Positions 14,814 through 22,661 of a stretch of DNA of 28,507 nt are shown one piece after another (position 1 is the first letter of the stretch; every line of letters starts with the position of its first letter). This DNA comes from Acidobacteriaceae bacterium UBA1307 (GTDB lineage: Bacteria > Acidobacteriota > Terriglobia > Terriglobales > Acidobacteriaceae). The notes beneath the pieces are model-generated. The model did no database searches. It saw nothing but the letters and a program-made list of their open reading frames with translations, and was not told the origin of the DNA. The stretch lies in NCBI GenBank assembly GCA_002307235.1, contig DBTV01000008.1, positions 1 to 28,507 on the forward strand, written 5' to 3'. Made by a program: the position numbers and the translations under genes.

Positions 14814-15596
14814 GTGAGCGAACAGAAGAAAAATCCGGTAAGCGGTGCCCGGCCCGAGGGCGCGGTCGATGAGGCCAGCGCGGCGCGTGCCGTGCAGCAG
14901 ATGTTCAACTCGATTGCGCCGAAGTATGACCTGTTGAATCACGTGCTGTCGGCCAACATTGACCGGCTGTGGTGGGCGCGCACGGCGCGGCGTTTCGATG
15001 CGGTTTTGTGCCGGCCCGATGCGGCGATTCTCGACATCTGCTGCGGCACGGGCGACATGACGATGGCCCTGCTCAAGCGGCGTCCGCGCGGTGCGCAGCC
15101 GATTCTGGCGGGAGACTTTGCCCGTGCCATGCTTGAGCGCGGCGCGCAGAAGTTCAGCAAAGAGGCCCGGCCCGAGGGCGCGCCGTACGCTGTCCCCGTC
15201 GAGGCCGACGCGTTGCACTTGCCGGTGGAGACGGCCTCGCTCGATCTGGTGGTCTCGGCCTTCGGCTTTCGCAATCTGGCCAACTATGCGGCCGGGCTCG
15301 CCGAGTTTCGCCGCGTGCTCAAGCCGGGTGGCCAGTTGGGCATTCTCGAATTCAGCGAGCCGGGCGGGTTGCTCGGCAAGGCCTACGCACTCTATTTCCG
15401 CCGCGTGCTGCCGTCGATTGGCCGCGCGATCTGCGGCGAGGCCGGACCCTATAGCTACCTGCCCGCCTCGGTTGGGCGCTTCCCGCAGCCGCCGGAGATG
15501 CTTGCGCTGATGCGCGCGGCGGGGCTTGCGGACTGCGCCTGGAAGCCCTACACCTTTGGCATCGCCGGGCTGTACACGGCGCGGCGCGAGGGGTAG
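14814..15596 (+). CDS. ubiE: Demethylmenaquinone methyltransferase (MenG/UbiE)
   Basis: Performs the last C-methylation of menaquinone (or of ubiquinone where made), using S-adenosylmethionine; in an acidobacterium menaquinone is the expected product. From the GTG at 14814 the protein has 260 residues. It shows VQQMFNSIAPKYDLLNHVLS (27-46), the cofactor motif ILDICCGTGDM (72-82), FRNLANYAAGLAEFRRVLKP (152-171) and the family C-terminal region GPYSYLPASVGRFP (211-224). An ATG at 14772 in the same frame would add 14 Pro- and Arg-rich residues without family support, so I prefer the GTG; neither has a strong ribosome site. The next gene begins 10 bases after the stop, suggesting one transcript. 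Confidence 0.93.
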   Translation: MSEQKKNPVSGARPEGAVDEASAARAVQQMFNSIAPKYDLLNHVLSANIDRLWWARTARRFDAVLCRPDAAILDICCGTGDMTMALLKRRPRGAQPILAGDFARAMLERGAQKFSKEARPEGAPYAVPVEADALHLPVETASLDLVVSAFGFRNLANYAAGLAEFRRVLKPGGQLGILEFSEPGGLLGKAYALYFRRVLPSIGRAICGEAGPYSYLPASVGRFPQPPEMLALMRAAGLADCAWKPYTFGIAGLYTARREG

Positions 15597-15606
15597 GCTA
15601 GAGCGA

Positions 15607-17049
15607 ATGAGCGGGCAAGAGACAATTTCGCAGAAGTTGAGCGCGGCAGAGATGACCGCGCTTAAACAGCGCGTGGCGCGCGACTCGATGATCGCGGCTG
15701 CGGTGATGACCCTGCTCAAACTGGCTGCGGGCCTGGCCTCCGGCTCGCTCGGCGTGCTGTCGGACGCGGCGCATTCGGGGCTCGATCTGGTGGGCGCGGC
15801 GATGACTTTTTTTTCCGTGCGTGTCAGCGACAAACCGGCCGACGAAGACCACACCTACGGCCACGGAAAAATCGAAAATCTCTCCGCGCTCGGCGAAGCG
15901 GTTCTGATGGCCATCAGTTGCGTGTGGATCATCGCCGAAGCGCTCGAGCGCATCTTCAATCATCACGTCGAACTGCACCACTCCATCTGGCCCATCGTGG
16001 TGCTGCTGCTGTCGATTGCCGTCGACTTCTGGCGTTCGCGCAAACTGTTGCGTGCGGCGCATGAGACGGGCAGTCCGGCGCTGGCAACCGACGCTTTTCA
16101 CTTTGCCAGCGACATCTGGTCGACGGTGGCCGTGCTCGGTGGCGTGACGGCCAGTTGGCTTGGCGCCTCCATTGGTGTCAGTCGGCTGGGGCTTGCCGAT
16201 CCGGTGGCGGCCGTCATGGTTTCGCTGATGATTCTGCGGCTGACGATTCTGCTTGGCCGCGAGACGATTGCGATTTTGATGGATGCGATTCCGGCCGAGA
16301 CGCGGCGGACGCTGATCACCGCTGTCAGCGGGGTCGAAGGCGTGCTGGCCGTGGAGAAGGCGCGTGTGCGCCGCGCCGGAGCTGGATATTTTGTCGATCT
16401 GACGCTGGCCATGCCGCGACGTTACACCTTCGAGCATACGAACGATCTGGTGGTGGCGGCGACGGAGGCGGCGCGGCGGGTGTTGCCGGATGCCGATGTG
16501 GTGGTGCACACCGTGCCGCGCGAGACGCGGGCCGAAAGCCTCTTTGATCGCGTGCGGGCCGCGGCGGCGCGTCACAACGTGAGCGTGCACGACCTTAGCG
16601 TGCAACTGCTGCACGGCAAGCTGCATGTGGAGCAGCATCTGGAGCTCAACGAACGGCTGACGCTGCTCAAGGCGCATGAGTTCGTGTGCAAGCTGGAGGC
16701 CGAGATCTTGAGCGCGACCCCCGAGATCGATTCGATTCTGACGCACATTGAAAGCGAGCCGGCGACGATTGAGCTTCCCGATGAGATGGTCGAGGAAGAT
16801 CGCCGCATTGAGAAGATTTTGCAGCGCGTGGCGCAGCAGTTTGAAGAGATCGTCGATGTGCACGAGGTGCGCGTGGGCCGCTCGGGCGAGCAGTTGGCGC
16901 TCTCCTGCCACTGCACGTTGCCCGACGAGATGACCATGCAGCGCGTGCACGGCGTCATTTCCGCGTTGGAAGACCGTTTCAAACAGGAATGCCGCGAGGT
17001 GCAACGCGTGACAATTCACCCCGAACCGGTCACGGATAATCTGCGATAG
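15607..17049 (+). CDS. Cation diffusion facilitator with extended C-terminal region
   Basis: A proton-coupled exporter of divalent metal ions (probably zinc, possibly iron, cobalt or manganese) in the inner membrane. The product has 480 residues, while ordinary members have about 300. The six-span membrane domain (28-225) carries the metal site as H56 and D60 in SDAAHSGLD plus H165 and D169 in TDAFHFASD, and the family motif HTYGHGKIEN (82-91). After it come three consecutive blocks, each like the ferredoxin-type dimerisation domain of the family: about 235-302 (VEGVLAVEKARVR), 312-382 (VSVHDLSVQLLHGKLHVEQH) and 405-472 (IVDVHEVRVGRSGEQLALSC). The start at 15607 lies 10 bases after the ubiE stop. 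Metal specificity cannot be read directly. Confidence 0.92.
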   Translation: MSGQETISQKLSAAEMTALKQRVARDSMIAAAVMTLLKLAAGLASGSLGVLSDAAHSGLDLVGAAMTFFSVRVSDKPADEDHTYGHGKIENLSALGEAVLMAISCVWIIAEALERIFNHHVELHHSIWPIVVLLLSIAVDFWRSRKLLRAAHETGSPALATDAFHFASDIWSTVAVLGGVTASWLGASIGVSRLGLADPVAAVMVSLMILRLTILLGRETIAILMDAIPAETRRTLITAVSGVEGVLAVEKARVRRAGAGYFVDLTLAMPRRYTFEHTNDLVVAATEAARRVLPDADVVVHTVPRETRAESLFDRVRAAAARHNVSVHDLSVQLLHGKLHVEQHLELNERLTLLKAHEFVCKLEAEILSATPEIDSILTHIESEPATIELPDEMVEEDRRIEKILQRVAQQFEEIVDVHEVRVGRSGEQLALSCHCTLPDEMTMQRVHGVISALEDRFKQECREVQRVTIHPEPVTDNLR

Positions 17050-17078
17050 TAGTAAGAGATTCCGCAAGGGCCGAGACG

Positions 17079-17843
17079 ATGGACAGCCGTTCGATCAAAA
17101 GTTTTTTTCAGGTGGGCTCGCTGCTGATGGTGCTGGTAGCGCTGGGGCTGCTGGGTGCGATTGTGACGATGCACTTCGCCATTCATGGCGCCGAGGTGCA
17201 GGTGCCCGCGCTCAAGGGCATGACCGTCTCTGAAGCGCTGAGTCAGACGGCCGGGCTTGGTTTGAATCTGAGCGTCGATAATCGGTTCTATTCGTCGGAC
17301 GTGGCGGCGGGACACATTCTGACGCAGTCGCCGGCGGCGGGCACGGTGGTGCGTCGCGAGTGGCAGGTGCGCGTCTCCGAGAGCCTTGGCCCGCAGCAGG
17401 TGGATGTGCCCGATGTGGTTGGACGCGAGGAACGCGTGGCGCAGCTTGAGTTGCGGCGCGTGGGTCTGAATGTGGGCGTGACCGCACATCTGCCCTATGG
17501 CAAGGCCACGCCGGGCACAGTCATTGCGCAGGACCCGGCGGCGCATGCGCAGAATATTGGACAGCCCACGGTGAATTTGCTGGTGGCCGTGCCTGAAACG
17601 GAATCCGTCGATGGCTACGTGATGCCCGATCTGGTGGGCCAGTTGGCGGTGAGCGCCGTTGCGCAACTGGGGCAGGCGGGCGTGAAGGCGACGACGAAAT
17701 TGATTGAGGTGCCCATTGGACAGGTGGCTGGCAATGGGCCGATACGGCCTCCCGTGCCTCCTGGCGCGGTGACGGCGCAGATGCCCGCAGCGGGCGAGCG
17801 CATCGATCAAAATACGGTGGTACATCTACTGGTCGCTCGCTGA
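17079..17843 (+). CDS. Membrane-anchored protein with three PASTA domains
   Basis: A 254-residue protein. A short cytoplasmic start (MDSRSIKSFFQ) is followed by one membrane span at about 12-34. Three PASTA repeats follow at about 38-100 (VPALKGMTVSEALSQTAGLG), 106-172 (VDVPDVVGREERVAQLELRR) and 178-254 (YVMPDLVGQLAVSAVAQLGQ). Each ends in the usual VxSQxPxxG-like turn (LTQSPAAGTVV, IAQDPAAHAQNI, TAQMPAAGERI). PASTA domains bind peptidoglycan fragments or beta-lactams in Ser/Thr kinases and penicillin-binding proteins; here no kinase or transpeptidase domain is attached, so it may be a cell-wall sensor or scaffold. AAGGG lies upstream of the ATG. It follows the CDF gene by 29 bases. Confidence 0.9.
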   Translation: MDSRSIKSFFQVGSLLMVLVALGLLGAIVTMHFAIHGAEVQVPALKGMTVSEALSQTAGLGLNLSVDNRFYSSDVAAGHILTQSPAAGTVVRREWQVRVSESLGPQQVDVPDVVGREERVAQLELRRVGLNVGVTAHLPYGKATPGTVIAQDPAAHAQNIGQPTVNLLVAVPETESVDGYVMPDLVGQLAVSAVAQLGQAGVKATTKLIEVPIGQVAGNGPIRPPVPPGAVTAQMPAAGERIDQNTVVHLLVAR

Positions 17844-17881
17844 AATCTGCCGATAGAACGAGAAGTTGGCAGGAGCGAGAG

Positions 17882-18376
17882 ATGAGCATCCAGGAAGATC
17901 TTGCGTTGATCGATGCACAGGAGAGCGCACTGCGCTTTGTTCGTTGGGATGAGCAAACAGCATGGACTCTGGGCACGCAGTTGCGTGCGTGGGCCGTGGA
18001 GCGCGGGTTGCCCGTGGTGATTGATGTGCGGCGTGCGGAGCAGCCGCTGTTTTATGCGGCTTTGGCTGGAACCACGCCCGACAATGCCGAGTGGGTGCGG
18101 CGCAAAAGCAACACCGTTGCGCGCTACCATCGCAGTTCGTACGGCACCGGGTTGCGTCTGCGGCTCAAGGGAGAAACTCTGGTGCAGAGCGGGCTGTCCT
18201 TTGCCGACTACAGCGATCACGGTGGCTCGTTTCCGATCACCGTCGAGGGCATTGGGGTGATCGGCAGCGTGACCATCTCCGGCCTTGCACAGCGCGCCGA
18301 CCACGAACTTGTCGTCGAGGCGCTGTGTCATTTGTTGGGCAAGGATTTTGCGGCGTTGAAGTTGCCGTCCGAATAA
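17882..18376 (+). CDS. UPF0303 / GlcG-HbpS-like protein
   Basis: A 164-residue protein of the UPF0303 group within the GlcG/HbpS superfamily, some members of which bind haem or its breakdown products. Conserved-looking segments are LGTQLRAWAVERGLPVVIDV, EWVRRKSNTVARYHRSSYGT, FADYSDHGGSFPITVEGIG and GSVTISGLAQRADHELVVEA. It is probably cytoplasmic, as no signal or membrane span is seen. The ATG at 17882 has AGGAGCGAG immediately upstream. It closes the plus-strand run and ends 12 bases from the convergent rsmB stop, with no evident terminator between them. The biochemical role is unknown; haem binding is a family-level guess. Confidence 0.85.
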   Translation: MSIQEDLALIDAQESALRFVRWDEQTAWTLGTQLRAWAVERGLPVVIDVRRAEQPLFYAALAGTTPDNAEWVRRKSNTVARYHRSSYGTGLRLRLKGETLVQSGLSFADYSDHGGSFPITVEGIGVIGSVTISGLAQRADHELVVEALCHLLGKDFAALKLPSE

Positions 18377-18388
18377 AAGCCGCCGGAC

Positions 18389-19744
18389 TCAGATTGCTTT
18401 TTCGATCAGGGCTGCGAAGAATCCATCGCTGGGGTGCGTGCCGGGAAGCAGTTGCAGCGCGCCCTCCGGCGTCAACGCGGTGCGCAAGCTGACCTGTGCC
18501 TCTGGTGTGATTCTGCCTTGCTGTGCCAGCGCATCGAGCACGGCGGCGCAGGAGATTTGCCGCGCGTTGGTCGTGCTGGCAAGCACGGATGCCACCACCG
18601 CTTCGTTTTCCTCTGGCTCGAGCGAGCAGGTCGAGTAGACAAGCCGCCCGCCGGGCCGGAGCGCGGCGAAGGCTGCAGAGAGAATCGCGCGCTGGCGCTC
18701 GGCCTGCCGCGCAAACTCCTCGGGCTTGAGCCGGTGGCGAATCTCGGGATTGCGCCCGAGCGTTCCTGTTCCGCTGCAGGGTGCATCGACCAGAATCAGA
18801 TCGAAATCCTTTTCAGCAAAGGGCAGCGCGGCATCCGCGCAACGCACATCCACGCGCGAGCCGATGGGCACGAGCCGCGTGCGTAGTTCCGCGCAGCGTG
18901 CCTCGCTGATCTCGCAGGCCACGATCTGTGCCGCAGGAAATCGCTCGGCCAGCACCAGCGTTTTGCCGCCGGGCGCGGCACAGGTGTCGAGAATCTTTTC
19001 TGCACTGGGTGCGCTGGCGGCAGTCAACTCCGCAATCAACTGCGAGCCTTCATCCTGCACGCGTGCGCGGTCGTCGTGCAGCGTGGCCGTGGTGTCGCCG
19101 GCAACAAAGACGCGCGCTGCGGTGAGCAGGTGCCCGGGAGCAAACTGCACACCGGCGGCGGTCAGTTCTGCTTCGACCGCTGCCTCCGAGATGCGCAGAT
19201 GTAGTTCCGGCTGCTGCTGCCCATGGGCGCAGATTTTTTTGCTGGCTTCGAGGCCGTAGCGCGCGATCCAGCGGGTTACCATCCACTCGGGATGCGCGTA
19301 GGCGAGAGCGAGAGTTTGCGCATCCGAAGCCGCATCGCACGAAAAAGAAACGCCCGCGGCGGCGAGCTTGCGCAACACGGCGTTGACCATGCGTGCGGCA
19401 AAGTGATGGCCTGCTTTTTGAGTCAGCTCGACGCTTTCGTCAATGGCGGCGCGGGCCGGGATGCGCTCCATCTGCACGATCTGCAAGGCGCCGATGCGCA
19501 GCGAGAGCAGTACCGCGCGATCAAGTTTGGCATTCGGCTTGGTGAGAAACTTTCTGAATTCGTGATCGAGCCGGAGTTGCCAGCGCAGCACGCCGAGCAC
19601 CAGCGCCGTGGCCAGATGGCGGTCCGGAGCTGAAAGTTGCGAGACGAAGTTGGCGCGCAGCATGGTGTCGGCGTGCGCGCGTCCTTCTTCAACCTCAAGC
19701 AGAATGCGGTAAGCCGCCAGTCGTGCGGGAGAGATTTTTTTCAT
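18389..19744 (-). CDS. rsmB: 16S rRNA (cytosine-967-C5)-methyltransferase RsmB
   Basis: Methylates C5 of C967 in 16S rRNA. The product has 451 residues, near the usual 430-450. An N-terminal NusB-like RNA-binding domain spans about 1-140 (MKKISPARLAAYRILLEVEE). The methyltransferase domain has the cofactor motif DTCAAPGGKT (253-262), the catalytic cysteine in DAPCSGTGTLGRNPE (C323 in 320-334) and the second cysteine in YSTCSLEPEENE (C373). The ATG at 19744 lies two bases after the fmt stop, without its own ribosome site. The genes are therefore likely translationally coupled in the common def-fmt-rsmB order. It converges with the UPF0303 gene. Confidence 0.96.
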   Translation of the reverse strand: MKKISPARLAAYRILLEVEEGRAHADTMLRANFVSQLSAPDRHLATALVLGVLRWQLRLDHEFRKFLTKPNAKLDRAVLLSLRIGALQIVQMERIPARAAIDESVELTQKAGHHFAARMVNAVLRKLAAAGVSFSCDAASDAQTLALAYAHPEWMVTRWIARYGLEASKKICAHGQQQPELHLRISEAAVEAELTAAGVQFAPGHLLTAARVFVAGDTTATLHDDRARVQDEGSQLIAELTAASAPSAEKILDTCAAPGGKTLVLAERFPAAQIVACEISEARCAELRTRLVPIGSRVDVRCADAALPFAEKDFDLILVDAPCSGTGTLGRNPEIRHRLKPEEFARQAERQRAILSAAFAALRPGGRLVYSTCSLEPEENEAVVASVLASTTNARQISCAAVLDALAQQGRITPEAQVSLRTALTPEGALQLLPGTHPSDGFFAALIEKAI

Positions 19745-19746
19745 GG

Positions 19747-20691
19747 TCAGGCGATCCGTGCGCCGGGGGCAAGCGTGGTGCCGCGCAAAAACTCCGTTGC
19801 CGCCATGCGCTTCTTGCCTTCGAGTTGAATTTCAATCAGTTCAAGCCAGCTTTGCGCGGCGCAGGCGACGTAGAGTCTTTTCTCGTCGACGACGAGCGTG
19901 CCGGCTGCTGCGTGGGCGTGCGCCTGCTGCGGCTCTGCCACGCGCATCTGGTGCGCGATGAATTTTTTGCCGTCGAGCAGCGCGAAGCCGCCGGGCCAGG
20001 GCTGAAAGCCGCGCCAGCGATCATAGAGTTGTTGCGCGGTGTACCTGGCAAAGTCCATGTGGCCGTCTTCACGGGTGAGGATCGGCGCCAGCGTGGCCAG
20101 CGCGTGATTCTGCGGCGTGGGCTGGAGCGTGCCCGCGTCGAGCCCGGCCAGGGTTTCGATAAGCAGGGACGCGCCTTCGACGGCAAGCGAGGCAAACATG
20201 TCGGCGGCGGTGGCGGTCGGCGCAATGGGCGCGGTCTTCTGCAAAAGAATCGGTCCGGTGTCGAGGCCCTCTTCCAGCAGCATCGTTGTGTTGCCGGTGA
20301 CGGCATCGCCCTGGGCCACGGCCCACTGAATCGGCGCCGCGCCGCGATACTTGGGCAGCAGCGAGGCATGCACATTGATGCAGCCCAGCCGCGGCAGCGC
20401 CAGCATCCATGCGGGAATGATGCGGCCGTAGGCCACGACGACAATGGCGTCGGGGGCAATGGCTTCAAGCTGCGCGCGAAACTCCGCGTTGTTCTTGATC
20501 TTTTCCGGCTGCGTGACGGCGATGCCGTGGGCCAGCGCGGCCTGCTTGACGGGCGGTGCGGTCAGCTCCTGCTTGCGGCCCACGCGCCGGTCCGGCTGCG
20601 AGACGACCAGCGGAATCTCATCTCCATGCGCGAGCAGCGCCTCGAGCGACGGGACAGCGAATTGCGGCGTGCCGCAGAAAACAATCTTCAT
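19747..20691 (-). CDS. fmt: Methionyl-tRNA formyltransferase
   Basis: Formylates the amino group of initiator Met-tRNA using 10-formyltetrahydrofolate. The product has 314 residues, the normal size. The N-terminal Rossmann-like catalytic domain starts MKIVFCGTPQFAVPSLEAL. The active-site residues are N106 and H108 in CINVHASLLPKYRGAAPIQW (104-123) and D144 in EGLDTGPILL. The C-terminal tRNA-binding domain begins near 205 (DFARYTAQQLYDRWRGFQPW). The ATG at 20691 has GGAAGG 5 bases upstream. It lies between def and rsmB on the same strand; a strong hairpin without T tract lies in the 91-base gap from def. Confidence 0.96.
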   Translation of the reverse strand: MKIVFCGTPQFAVPSLEALLAHGDEIPLVVSQPDRRVGRKQELTAPPVKQAALAHGIAVTQPEKIKNNAEFRAQLEAIAPDAIVVVAYGRIIPAWMLALPRLGCINVHASLLPKYRGAAPIQWAVAQGDAVTGNTTMLLEEGLDTGPILLQKTAPIAPTATAADMFASLAVEGASLLIETLAGLDAGTLQPTPQNHALATLAPILTREDGHMDFARYTAQQLYDRWRGFQPWPGGFALLDGKKFIAHQMRVAEPQQAHAHAAAGTLVVDEKRLYVACAAQSWLELIEIQLEGKKRMAATEFLRGTTLAPGARIA

Positions 20692-20712
20692 CTAAACCTT
20701 CCAACATAAGTA

Positions 20713-20750
20713 GACCCCACGCGGGCTGCTGTTGCAATCCGCGTGGGGTC
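20713..20750 (-). other. Stable hairpin between def and fmt
   Basis: A perfect 12-bp stem (GACCCCACGCGG / CCGCGTGGGGTC) with a 14-base loop. The minus-strand downstream sequence (TACTTATG) has no T run, so it is not a classical terminator. It may be a leader structure for fmt, a processing site or a Rho-dependent end. Confidence 0.5.
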
Positions 20751-20782
20751 ATTGGTGGCAAATCCTGCGTGGGGGGTGGGTG

Positions 20783-21292
20783 CTACCAGTTGCCTTCCCG
20801 CTGCAACTTGCGGATGGAACGTTGGCAGATGCTGCGCTTGAGCGGAGTCATGCGCTTCAAAAAGACGATGCCATCGACGTGGTCGATCTCGTGCAGGAAG
20901 CAGCGGGCCAGAAGCTCCTCGCCGTCCTTCTCGAACCAGTGGCCATCGACGTCCTGGGCGCGCACGCGCACCTTTTGGGCGCGCACCACCTTCTCGTGGA
21001 TCTCGGGGAAGCTCAGGCAGCCCTCTTCGCCGTACTGGGTGCCTTCGGCCTCGATGATCTCGGGATTGATGAGCACGATCTTCTGTTCGGGATCGCGCTT
21101 GTTGCTCAGGTCGATGACGATCAACCGTTGGGAGACGCCCACCTGCGGCGCGGCAAGGCCAACGCCCTGGCCGTCGTACATGGTTTCGAACATGTCCTCG
21201 ACCAGCTTCTTCAGCTCATCGTTGAACTCGGTCACGGGCTCACCGGGCTTCAGTAGCACCGGATCGGGGTATTTGACGATTTTCAAAATCAT
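20783..21292 (-). CDS. def: Peptide deformylase
   Basis: Removes the formyl group from nascent proteins, the step that follows formylation by Fmt, encoded next door. The product has 169 residues, typical of type 1 enzymes. All three motifs are intact: GQGVGLAAPQVG (41-52), EEGCLSFPE with the metal ligand C92 (89-97), and HEIDHVDGIVF with ligands H134 and H138 (134-144). The ATG at 21292 is 9 bases after the aroC stop; no Shine-Dalgarno sequence is present, so translation probably depends on coupling to aroC. Confidence 0.97.
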   Translation of the reverse strand: MILKIVKYPDPVLLKPGEPVTEFNDELKKLVEDMFETMYDGQGVGLAAPQVGVSQRLIVIDLSNKRDPEQKIVLINPEIIEAEGTQYGEEGCLSFPEIHEKVVRAQKVRVRAQDVDGHWFEKDGEELLARCFLHEIDHVDGIVFLKRMTPLKRSICQRSIRKLQREGNW

Positions 21293-21301
21293 AGTGGTTT
21301 G

Positions 21302-22480
21302 CTAAAACTGCCTTATCTGTTCGATGTAGCCGCGGAGATTTCGTTGCAATTCCAGCACAGAATCTCCGCCGAATTTTTGTTGCGCGACCTGCGCCAAAGT
21401 AATGGCGACCATCGCCTCACCGATCACGCCGGCGGCCGGAACCACGCTCACATCCGACCGCTCGTAGCTGGCGCTGACCGGCTCGCGCGTGTCGAAACGG
21501 ACTGATTCCAACGGTTTGCGAAGAGTTGAAATGGGCTTCAGATAGCCGCGCACGATCACGTCTTCGCCGTTCGTGATGCCGCCCTCGATGCCGCCGGCGT
21601 TGTTCGTCGGCCGCGTGAAGCGGGTCGGCGCCGCGCCCGGCTCTGCCGCGTAGTGGATCGGGTCATGTACCTGCGAGCCGAAGCTGGCGGCAGCCACGAC
21701 GCCCCGGCCGATCTCGACGGCCTTGACCGCCTGAATGCTCATCACCGACTGTGCCAGTAGCCCGTCGAGCTTTTCGTCCCAGTTCACATGCGTGCCGAGC
21801 CCGGTGGGCACCCCGTGCGCCACCACCTCAAAGATGCCGTTGACCGTGTCGCCGGTGCGCGCAGCCTCTTCCACCTCGGCCTTCATCCGCGCCTCCACTT
21901 CGGCGTCGACGCAGCCGAGAACCACTTCTTCGCGCGCGGCCAGCGCCGTCAGTTCTTCCCAGCGAGCGGGCCGATCCAACTCCACCCGGCCCACGCGGAC
22001 CACGTGGCTCAGCACTTCGATGCCGAGGGTGCGCAGAAACAGCTTGGCCAGCGCGCCTGCCGCCACACGGCTGGTGGTTTCGCGCGCCGAGGCCCGCTCC
22101 AGAATGTAGCGTGCATCGGGAAAGTTGTACTTGAGCGCGCCGGCCAGATCGGCGTGGCCGGGTCGCGGCGAGGCCACGGCCTGATGCTTGGCCGGGTCGC
22201 CGGTCTCAACCGGCAGCTTCTCTTCCCAGTTCTTCCAGTCGCGATTGACGATTTCGATGGCGATGGGCGCGCCGATGGTTTTGCCATGGCGAATGCCCGA
22301 CAAAACATGGACCTTGTCGGTCTCGATCTTCATGCGGCCGCCACGGCCGTAGCCCTGTTGGCGACGCCACAGTTCGCGGTTCACAAACTCCAGGTCGACC
22401 GGAACCCCGGCCGGGAGCCCCGAGACCAGTGCCGTCAATGCTTCGCCGTGCGATTCGCCTGCGGTGGAAAAACGGATCAT
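21302..22480 (-). CDS. aroC: Chorismate synthase
   Basis: Makes chorismate from 5-enolpyruvylshikimate 3-phosphate with reduced FMN, the last common step to aromatic amino acids, folate and menaquinone. The product has 392 residues. Signatures seen are FSTAGESHGEALTALVSGLP at the start, WRRQQGYGRGGRMKIETD, SPRPGHADLAGALKY, ARETTSRVAAGALAKLFL, GVPTGLGTHVNWDEKLDG, and NNAGGIEGGITNGEDVIVRG near the end. The ATG at 22480 has no ribosome site, but a TACAAT box lies 6 bases upstream, pointing to a leaderless transcript. It heads the aroC-def-(fmt-rsmB) run. Confidence 0.97.
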   Translation of the reverse strand: MIRFSTAGESHGEALTALVSGLPAGVPVDLEFVNRELWRRQQGYGRGGRMKIETDKVHVLSGIRHGKTIGAPIAIEIVNRDWKNWEEKLPVETGDPAKHQAVASPRPGHADLAGALKYNFPDARYILERASARETTSRVAAGALAKLFLRTLGIEVLSHVVRVGRVELDRPARWEELTALAAREEVVLGCVDAEVEARMKAEVEEAARTGDTVNGIFEVVAHGVPTGLGTHVNWDEKLDGLLAQSVMSIQAVKAVEIGRGVVAAASFGSQVHDPIHYAAEPGAAPTRFTRPTNNAGGIEGGITNGEDVIVRGYLKPISTLRKPLESVRFDTREPVSASYERSDVSVVPAAGVIGEAMVAITLAQVAQQKFGGDSVLELQRNLRGYIEQIRQF

Positions 22481-22486
22481 ACATTG

Positions 22487-22492
22487 ATTGTA
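22487..22492 (-). promoter_or_regulatory. Possible -10 box for a leaderless aroC transcript
   Basis: TACAAT read on the minus strand, ending 6 bases before the aroC ATG. The arrangement equals that of the DUF4160 gene. No matching -35 box is seen. Confidence 0.42.
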
Positions 22493-22529
22493 ATAGCAGG
22501 ATGAAAGCAGGGCCAGCGAGGCGAGAGGC

Positions 22530-22660
22530 AGGGACGTAGGGACTGAGGGACTGAGGGGCTAGGGACTGAGGGACTAGGGACAAAGGGACTACTGGGGATT
22601 AGGGGCAGCGAACAGGGAACAAAAAGCTAGGAGCTAGAAGCTAACGGCTAACAGCTGTTC
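22530..22660. repeat. Degenerate short tandem repeats upstream of aroC
   Basis: Bases 22530-22608 consist of about eight imperfect copies of AGGGACT(G). They are followed at 22621-22660 by a second array based on AGCTA (AGCTAG, GAGCTAG, AAGCTA). The arrays fill the gap between aroC and the TPR gene and reach its stop codon. No regulatory role is evident. Confidence 0.6.
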
Positions 22661-22661
22661 T

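Noticed and set aside
22530..22660. Possible CRISPR array in the repeat tract
   Set aside because: The units are only 7-10 bases, imperfect and directly adjacent with no spacers; no cas genes are nearby.
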